Source of the DNA: Desulfobulbaceae bacterium
GTDB lineage: Bacteria; Desulfobacterota; Desulfobulbia; Desulfobulbales; Desulfocapsaceae
DNA length: 64,000 bases
Direction: 5' to 3'
Assembly (NCBI GenBank): GCA_024636345.1
Contig: JAGXHG010000007.1
Location: 62,001 to 126,000 of the forward strand
The position numbers were made by a program, and so were the translations under genes. Under the pieces are notes generated by a model, which was not told the DNA's origin, made no database searches, and was given only the letters and a program-made list of their open reading frames with translations. Below are positions 58,544-64,000 of the stretch, piece after piece. Positions within the stretch are counted from its first letter, which is position 1; each line of letters starts with the position of its first letter.

Positions 58544-60148
58544 TTAATTACTCAGATCTTTGATGATCTGGGGCAATGTGTCGGCAACCTCTGTTGCCGT
58601 GTAACCTGTACCAATCGTCTTCTCTAACATATCTGCTGCCCGGCCATGCAGATAAACAGCAGTGCGTGCGGCCTCGTGCGGGTAAAGTCCCTGACAGATC
58701 AGGGCGCCGATGATCCCGCTCAGCACATCTCCCATCCCTCCCGTTGCCATTCCTGGATTCCCGCTGGTGTTGACTCCGGCCTCACCTCCTGTTGAGACGA
58801 TAACCGTGCCCGCACCCTTGAGGATGACGGTGCACATTCCGGCACCATGATCAAAGAAGAGGCGGGCTGATCTGGCTGCCTGGATCCTGTCTTCCTGGAT
58901 TTTGGCGGCGGAGACCCCGAGAATCCTGGCCATATCGCCGGGATGGGGGGTGAAAATCCTGGGTCCAGGCGGGGCCTTGAGCTGATCACTATGTTGCGCC
59001 AGTATGTTAAGACCATCGGCATCAATGACCATGGGCGCCTGCACCGTACGATATAGGTGCAGTACAAGTCGGGCCGTCACTTCCGCCAGGCCCAGGCCCG
59101 GACTGATGACAATGGCCTTTTTCCCCTGTAGCTGCTCTTCAATGCTGGGGAGATCCTCCATGCTTATCGCCGACCGTGATGCAGGGAGGGGAATGGTCAT
59201 GGCCTCAACAAGCTGGCTTTCAAATATGGGATTGAGGTCCTGAGGGCAGCAGAGGCTGACCAGTCCGCATCCACTGCGCAGGGCGCCTTTGACACTGAGA
59301 ATGGCCGCTCCGGTCTTGCCAATGGAGCCCGCCAGGACCAGGAGGTGGCCGTGACTACCCTTGTGGGATGTCGTTCTACGCTTTATCTTGGCAAGCGAGA
59401 GCGACACATCCTGCTCAGTGACGGCTTCCTGCTGAATCTGCAGGGAGGAGACGGCCGCCGGTGGAATGCCGATATCAATGAGATGCAGCCTGCCGCAGAG
59501 TTCCGGGCCGTGCTGGAGCAGTTGCCCTGGTTTGACACAGCCGTAAGTGGCGGTATGATCAGCTTGGATGCAGGTGCCCTGAATTCTGCCATTATCTGCG
59601 TGCAGGCCGGAAGGGATATCAACGGCGATGCGGGGAATGGAGGTGGCGAATGTCTCTTGATTGATGAATTGGATCAGCTCGGCCATGTGGCCACTGATCT
59701 CTCTGGTCAATCCGGTGCCAAGCAGGGAATCGATGATAGCGTAGCAGGACTTGCCCCTGGAAATCATTTGCTGATAGAGGGTGGGAAAGATCTGCACTCG
59801 TGTTGTCGAGTCCAGCACATGCAGAGGAAGCGCCAGCTTCTGGACAATGTGCAGATTGGTGGCCGCATCCCCCTCTAGTTTATCAGGGGGCACCAGGAAG
59901 ATAAAGACCGGCTCGCAGCCGCGCTGGAGCAGGTGACGTCCGATTACCAGACCGTCACCGCCATTATTGCCGGGACCAATCAGGATCAGGGCAAAATGGT
60001 TGGCAGCCGGGCCCAACTCCCTCTCCAGCATCAAAACAGTACCCAATCCCGCATTTTCCATGAGGACCATGCCGGGGATGCCATATTCTTCAATGGCACA
60101 GCGGTCCAGTTCCCGCATTTCACTGGCGTATGGAAGTTTCATGGACAT
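58544..60148 (-). CDS. nnr: Bifunctional NAD(P)H-hydrate epimerase / dehydratase (Nnr)
   Basis: 534 residues. The N-terminal epimerase (YjeF_N: MVLMENAG, IGPGNNGGDGLVIGRHL, IIDSLLGTGL, VDIPSGLHADNG) and C-terminal ADP/ATP-dependent dehydratase (KGSHGHLLVLAGS, GPRIFTPHPGDMARILG, VILKGAGTVI, TGGMGDVLSGIIGA) repair hydrated NADH and NADPH. This fusion is common in bacteria. Preceded by two roadblock-like genes on the same strand. Confidence 0.94.
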   Translation of the reverse strand: MSMKLPYASEMRELDRCAIEEYGIPGMVLMENAGLGTVLMLERELGPAANHFALILIGPGNNGGDGLVIGRHLLQRGCEPVFIFLVPPDKLEGDAATNLHIVQKLALPLHVLDSTTRVQIFPTLYQQMISRGKSCYAIIDSLLGTGLTREISGHMAELIQFINQETFATSIPRIAVDIPSGLHADNGRIQGTCIQADHTATYGCVKPGQLLQHGPELCGRLHLIDIGIPPAAVSSLQIQQEAVTEQDVSLSLAKIKRRTTSHKGSHGHLLVLAGSIGKTGAAILSVKGALRSGCGLVSLCCPQDLNPIFESQLVEAMTIPLPASRSAISMEDLPSIEEQLQGKKAIVISPGLGLAEVTARLVLHLYRTVQAPMVIDADGLNILAQHSDQLKAPPGPRIFTPHPGDMARILGVSAAKIQEDRIQAARSARLFFDHGAGMCTVILKGAGTVIVSTGGEAGVNTSGNPGMATGGMGDVLSGIIGALICQGLYPHEAARTAVYLHGRAADMLEKTIGTGYTATEVADTLPQIIKDLSN

Positions 60149-60178
60149 TGCCCGAACCTTGTAATCCTCAAGGCATTA

Positions 60179-60511
60179 TTATGAGAGATTCTGAAGAAAA
60201 TAGATCACATTGTCTATAATATCCTGGCGTTCGCTCTCCGGGTGTTTAAATATACCCAGATAGTAGCGGCCCAGTGAGAAAATCAGAAGATCGTTGCCGG
60301 ATTCCCGTTCAATACAGAGATGGATATAACGATTCCCGCCCATATCCGTGGTAAGGGAATCACACTGGGTCCCGCCGGTGGAGATGATTGGAGCAAAGGA
60401 TGCAGCATCTTCAATATTTTGGCTGATGATCTGTCCATCGCCGCGCACCAGGATGTAGTTGGCAACACCATTGATCTGTTCTAGGCGGGCAAAATCTTTG
60501 GCAGAGGCCAT
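60179..60511 (-). CDS. Roadblock/LC7-like domain protein
   Basis: 110 residues. The alpha-beta pattern ARLEQINGVANYILVRGDGQIISQ ... YIHLCIERESGNDLLIFSLGRYYLGIF fits the roadblock/LC7 fold of MglB-like proteins, which dimerise and often regulate small GTPases. It is 4 nt after the second roadblock-like gene. No GTPase gene is nearby. Call is by pattern only. Confidence 0.7.
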   Translation of the reverse strand: MASAKDFARLEQINGVANYILVRGDGQIISQNIEDAASFAPIISTGGTQCDSLTTDMGGNRYIHLCIERESGNDLLIFSLGRYYLGIFKHPESERQDIIDNVIYFLQNLS

Positions 60512-60515
60512 AATG

Positions 60516-61199
60516 CTACTCCTGGGGAAAGAGGTCTTTGATATTATTATTGAAAATTTTCACATCCTCACTGTCGTCGATTTCTTTGTTCAGGAGAGGA
60601 ATCAGGTGCTTCAGGGTGTCCAACCCGGGGGTGTTTTCTTGACACCATGCGGTCAGGACATCATGAAAAACCGGCATTGCCGCCGGACCGATACAATTGG
60701 CAAGTTCATCCTGCAGGGCGTTTAATTGCTTGGCCAATGGTGCTCCCGGTGACATCAGGACATCGATATCGACGGGGATTATTTCCTTTGAGACGGGTGG
60801 CACGGCAGCAGCTATTTTTTTGGCCTGGGGTTCAGGATGGGTGGCCGGACTATCGCTTTCATGGGCACTGTTATTCAAGGCCAGTTGCAGCGTCATTCGA
60901 ATCATGCCGCTGGACAACTCAGGTGTATGCAGAAGAAAAAGCCATTTCTGTTCAGGGAGCAGACGGCCAGAGAGGATTATGTTGTCAAAATTCACCTGGA
61001 GATGAGTAATATCATTAAAGTGATCAGAGGCCTTTCCTGCAATGACGGTCAATTTTTTCCCTATTGCCAGTGAATCGAAATTTTGTATTGAATCATCAAT
61101 ATGTTGGGAAAGTATTCCTGTCTGAGGGGTAAAGATAAATGCGCCATTTATCTCAGGCAGGCTGGTGACAAGGTCTAAAAGAAAGGATTCGTGGTTCAT
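60516..61199 (-). CDS. Roadblock-like N-domain protein with helical C-domain
   Basis: 227 residues. Residues 1-115 (DLVTSLPEINGAFIFTPQTGILSQ ... LPEQKWLFLLHTPELSSGMIRM) again look roadblock-like. A proline-rich linker leads to a helical C-terminal region (LAKQLNALQDELANCIGPAAM ... LKHLIPLLNKEIDD) of a kind seen attached to such domains. It may heterodimerise with the product of the next gene. Function unknown. Confidence 0.65.
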   Translation of the reverse strand: MNHESFLLDLVTSLPEINGAFIFTPQTGILSQHIDDSIQNFDSLAIGKKLTVIAGKASDHFNDITHLQVNFDNIILSGRLLPEQKWLFLLHTPELSSGMIRMTLQLALNNSAHESDSPATHPEPQAKKIAAAVPPVSKEIIPVDIDVLMSPGAPLAKQLNALQDELANCIGPAAMPVFHDVLTAWCQENTPGLDTLKHLIPLLNKEIDDSEDVKIFNNNIKDLFPQE

Positions 61200-61363
61200 G
61201 ACGTGAGTGCCTTTGAGGGTGTCAATCCGATATGGTGTTTGATCGTCAACACTTATTTTCGATGTTGACAGCGTTCTGCCAAGTCTCTCAACTTCTTTTT
61301 TTATAGCTTATATGGACTGAATCCCAGTGTCAAGTATGAACCCGATGGGCTGGAGGGAGGCGA

Positions 61364-62875
61364 TTATTGAGGCGCCTTATTTTGTGTCAATGTTCTCTGT
61401 TTTTCCAGGATGGCTTTACAGCTATTACAGGGGGTAAAACCTGCCTGCAGAGCTATCTCCATATTTTTGAATTCAATGGTGCATTGACGACAGGAGTAGG
61501 ATTCACATCCAGGGATATGACAGGCCATACTTTTCACGTTTCCATGGACGGTACCGGAAGTCAGGTGGCCAGGGCCAAGGAGCTCTTCAGAAGTCTTGTT
61601 ATATTGCCGTAGATTTAATGTAGATTTTGTTATTAATTTTTTTACAGGCAGGTGGATCCAAGCGCACAATTTTTCCATGAGAGGGGGGAGTAGTCTGGTA
61701 ATCAAGGCAGCCCATGCATTACTCATCACCTTGGGTATCAGTGGTCTCTCATTGGCGGTCTGGCGCAAAAGCAGCACGGTAAAAACAAAGAAGATGAGAT
61801 TGGGAAACCACATTGCCACCCAGACGGAGTGTGAGCTCTCCTCTGCGATATTTTTTCCTATGGTGAACAGCACATAATAGAGGATAAATCCTCCCAATCC
61901 AAGAGGGATGCCGATGGCGCTTCTGCCGGCTCGAGCCTGGAGTCCCAGGGGAAGACCCAGCAGACTCAGAATAAAGCATCCCACCGGCAGGACCAGCCGT
62001 TTGTGAAAATGCACCAGTGCCTCCCGGCCTTGTTTGCTCTCTCTGCCCAGTTGGGTGGCGGCCAGTTGCAACTGGCCCATGGTCATGGAGCTGATGGATT
62101 GCTGGGTGACATCGGTGCCGTCAATAATACTGGGAATACGCAGAGGAATGTTGATCTGGTAACGGTCAAAGGTGACTATCTGAGTATAAGTACCGTCAGG
62201 GCGGTTGAGGCTGCCGTTTTCCAGGATGATCGTCACCTGCATTTTCCTGCTGTCGCCCACCATGGAACCTGACTTTGCCATGGTGATGGAAGGGACTTTC
62301 TGATCCCGCATGTCGGAAACCCAGACATTCTGCCATTGACCAGTGGTTTTGTCGATGGATTGCACATAGACCACGACATCGCCCAAAGCCTCGGTGAAGG
62401 CGTTCTCCTTGATCCCCTTATCTATTTTTTCTTTGGCCAGTTGAAACAAGAGCTGCTTCATGGCAATCTCGCCGGTGGGGATGAGCTTTACCGAGAAATA
62501 TCCGGTGATACCGGCAATGGCCATGGAAACCATGATAACAGGAGGCAGGATGGTGTAAATACTGATGCCGTTGGCCTTGAAGGCCAGAATCTCGGTATCG
62601 CTGGAGAGTCTGCTGAAGGCAATAATCATACCCATCATGGCGGCCATGGGCATGGAATAGAGGAACATGTTAGGGAAAAGGTAGGAAAAAAGACGGAGAA
62701 AATCAGTAAAGCCGATATTGAGCTCAAGTACCACATTGAGGAAGGGGATCAGCTTGACCAGAAAGAAAACCGAGTTCATGATCAGAAAACTGGCAAAAAA
62801 AGGAGCCAGAATCTCAGTGGCCAGGTAGCTGTAAAGCAGCAGAGGCAATGGGGGGAGATGGGGAAAACGATTCAT
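61364..62875 (-). CDS. LptF/LptG-family permease with C-terminal Ada-like zinc domain
   Basis: 503 residues. Three N-terminal and three C-terminal membrane helices bracket a periplasmic beta-jellyroll, the LptF/LptG plan of the LPS-exporting ABC complex (FPNMFLYSMPMAAMMGMIIAFSRLSSDTEILAFKANGIS is the coupling region). After the last helix comes an extra part. From about residue 445 MACHIPGCESYSC ... FKNMEIALQAGFTPCNSCKAI has the Cys/His spacing of the metal-binding domain of the Ada DNA-repair protein. Typical LptF/G ends about 130 residues earlier. Only one permease gene is visible here. Confidence 0.85.
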   Translation of the reverse strand: MNRFPHLPPLPLLLYSYLATEILAPFFASFLIMNSVFFLVKLIPFLNVVLELNIGFTDFLRLFSYLFPNMFLYSMPMAAMMGMIIAFSRLSSDTEILAFKANGISIYTILPPVIMVSMAIAGITGYFSVKLIPTGEIAMKQLLFQLAKEKIDKGIKENAFTEALGDVVVYVQSIDKTTGQWQNVWVSDMRDQKVPSITMAKSGSMVGDSRKMQVTIILENGSLNRPDGTYTQIVTFDRYQINIPLRIPSIIDGTDVTQQSISSMTMGQLQLAATQLGRESKQGREALVHFHKRLVLPVGCFILSLLGLPLGLQARAGRSAIGIPLGLGGFILYYVLFTIGKNIAEESSHSVWVAMWFPNLIFFVFTVLLLRQTANERPLIPKVMSNAWAALITRLLPPLMEKLCAWIHLPVKKLITKSTLNLRQYNKTSEELLGPGHLTSGTVHGNVKSMACHIPGCESYSCRQCTIEFKNMEIALQAGFTPCNSCKAILEKQRTLTQNKAPQ

Positions 62876-63013
62876 TGCTTGAGAAATAAAGGTTTAATGT
62901 TTAAAGTTTGAATTATTTACAGACCATAAGATGTTTTCTCAGAGAGCTTGATTGGTATCTTAACACTTAAAATTGAAATCTTAAAACTTAAAACTTACAA
63001 GTATTGCCTGAAT

Positions 63014-64000
63014 ATGGATATCCCCTTTCAACTCGTTACCCCTTTTTCTCCCTCCGGGGATCAGCCGCAGGCCATTGAAACCTTGGTGCGCGGTCTTAAG
63101 AGTGGGGCGCGCAGCCAGATGCTGCTGGGGGTGACCGGATCGGGCAAGACCTTTACCATGGCCAGTGTGGTGGCCGAAGTGCAGCGGCCGACTCTGGTCA
63201 TTGCCCCCAATAAGACCCTTGCCGCCCAGCTATTTGCCGAATTCAAGGAGCTTTTTCCCCATAACGCGGTGGAATATTTTGTCTCCTATTACGACTATTA
63301 TCAGCCGGAGGCCTATATCCCCACCTCCGATACCTTTATCGAGAAAGACTCAGCCATCAATGACGCCATTGACATGATGCGTCACTCCGCCACCCGTTCA
63401 CTGCTTACCCGCCGTGATGTGCTGATAGTGGCCTCGGTCTCCTGTATTTACGGCCTGGGCTCGCCCGATGAGTACAAGAATATGCATCTCTTCCTGCGCC
63501 GCGATGAAGAGTATGCCATGGAGAAGGTGCAGCGCCGTCTGGTTTTCATGCTCTATGAACGCAATGATATTTCCTTTCATCGCGGCACCTTCCGGGTGCG
63601 GGGCGATGTCATTGATATCTTCCCGGTACATGAGGAAGAGGTTTCGATCCGAATCGAGTTTTTTGGTGACACGGTGGAGGCGATCTCGGTGATTGATCCT
63701 CTGCGGGGAGTGGTCCTGCAAAAACTTGATGAGTACACGGTCTTTCCGGCCAGCCATTTTGTCACCTCGCGCGACCGGCTGCAGGTGGCCATGGCGGCCA
63801 TCAAGGAGGAGCTGATAGAGCGGCTGGCCTGGTATCAGCAGGAAAATCGCCTGGTTGAGCTGCAGCGACTGGAGCAGCGCACCATGTTTGATCTGGAGAT
63901 GATCCAGGAGCTCGGCTATTGCAGCGGCATCGAGAACTACAGCCGCCATCTTACCGGCAAGGAGCCGGGCGCAGCCCCGCCCAACTTGATTGATTATTTC
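63014..64000 (+). CDS. uvrB: Excinuclease ABC subunit B, N-terminal part
   Basis: Open to the window edge: 329 codons seen. [15 protein letters not shown] is Walker [20 protein letters not shown] follows, [12 protein letters not shown] is the beta-hairpin that clamps damaged DNA, and SVSCIYGLG is a UvrB motif. UvrB verifies lesions and recruits UvrC in nucleotide excision repair. The start is ATG 63014. The gene diverges from the LptF-like gene across 138 AT-rich bases. Confidence 0.96.
   Translation, partial: MDIPFQLVTPFSPSGDQPQAIETLVRGLKSGARSQMLLGVTGSGKTFTMASVVAEVQRPTLVIAPNKTLAAQLFAEFKELFPHNAVEYFVSYYDYYQPEAYIPTSDTFIEKDSAINDAIDMMRHSATRSLLTRRDVLIVASVSCIYGLGSPDEYKNMHLFLRRDEEYAMEKVQRRLVFMLYERNDISFHRGTFRVRGDVIDIFPVHEEEVSIRIEFFGDTVEAISVIDPLRGVVLQKLDEYTVFPASHFVTSRDRLQVAMAAIKEELIERLAWYQQENRLVELQRLEQRTMFDLEMIQELGYCSGIENYSRHLTGKEPGAAPPNLIDYF

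Noticed and set aside
1-64000. CRISPR array, prophage, transposase or restriction system
   Set aside because: No regularly spaced repeats and no matching protein families were seen anywhere in the window.

Overview
The window reads as chromosome of a mesophilic, anaerobic, Gram-negative sulfur-metabolising bacterium, most likely of the Desulfobulbales (Thermodesulfobacteriota, former Deltaproteobacteria). The evidence is a polysulfide/thiosulfate-reductase-type molybdoenzyme operon, a rhodanese that appears to carry selenocysteine, an anaerobic (early-cobalt, Cbi-type) cobalamin pathway, an outer-membrane machinery (LptF-type permease, YdbH/YnbE/YdbL, a TPR-barrel protein) and a sigma54 two-component system. 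A Desulfocapsa-like sulfur disproportioner would fit, but the genus is inference. No phage, transposase, integrase or CRISPR array was seen.

Layout. 0-13.6 kb is housekeeping: partial lepA, rpoH, a DegT aminotransferase, a 1,398-residue TPR plus outer-membrane barrel protein, greA, a FadR-like TetR regulator with a recognisable operator, a purD-purE fusion, a Sua5/TsaC protein, an Hpt protein and ettA. 13.7-23.5 kb is a sulfur and signalling region: a three-domain rhodanese lipoprotein read through an in-frame UGA, a PAS histidine kinase and a sigma54 response regulator, and a TorD/PsrA/PsrB-like operon. tRNA-His follows, then a prephenate dehydratase-ACT-prephenate dehydrogenase fusion and an SH3 protein. 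28.0-35.5 kb is a tightly overlapping, GC-richer cobalamin operon (cbiG, cbiH, cobC, cobU, cobT, cobS, cobD-cobQ fusion). 35.5-48.5 kb is patchy and accessory-like: an AT-rich PAP2 gene, a rhomboid protease, a PatZ-type acyltransferase, dodecin, a CHASE4 sensor, pirin, a DNA-repair-type fusion, a DUF1499 protein, and two direct copies of a roughly 1.2-1.4 kb unit carrying a secreted Asp/Gln- and Gly-rich protein with conserved flanking non-coding sequence. 48.7-64 kb holds an FAD protein, a DUF2293 protein, the ydbH-ynbE-ydbL operon, a second cobalamin cluster (cbiB-cbiA-cbiC), a CBS protein, a bifunctional Nnr enzyme, two roadblock-like genes, an LptF/G permease with an Ada-like zinc tail, and the start of uvrB.

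How the parts work together. The two cobalamin clusters cover ring contraction (CbiG, CbiH), the precorrin-8 methylmutase step (CbiC), amidations (CbiA, CobQ), aminopropanol attachment (CobD, CbiB) and nucleotide-loop assembly (CobU, CobT, CobS, CobC). The remaining early steps must lie elsewhere. The sulfur region could couple polysulfide or thiosulfate turnover at a Tat-exported molybdoenzyme to sulfane-sulfur handling by the lipoprotein rhodanese, but that link is inference from proximity.

The most interesting items are the probable selenoprotein rhodanese with a SECIS-like hairpin just after the UGA, the duplicated structured locus at 37-38.6 and 46.6-47.8 kb (one copy carrying a MITE-like insertion whose empty site is visible in the other), and an unusual number of gene fusions (purD-purE, PDT-ACT-PDH, cobD-cobQ, LptF-Ada-like, Pyr_excise-DUF1722).
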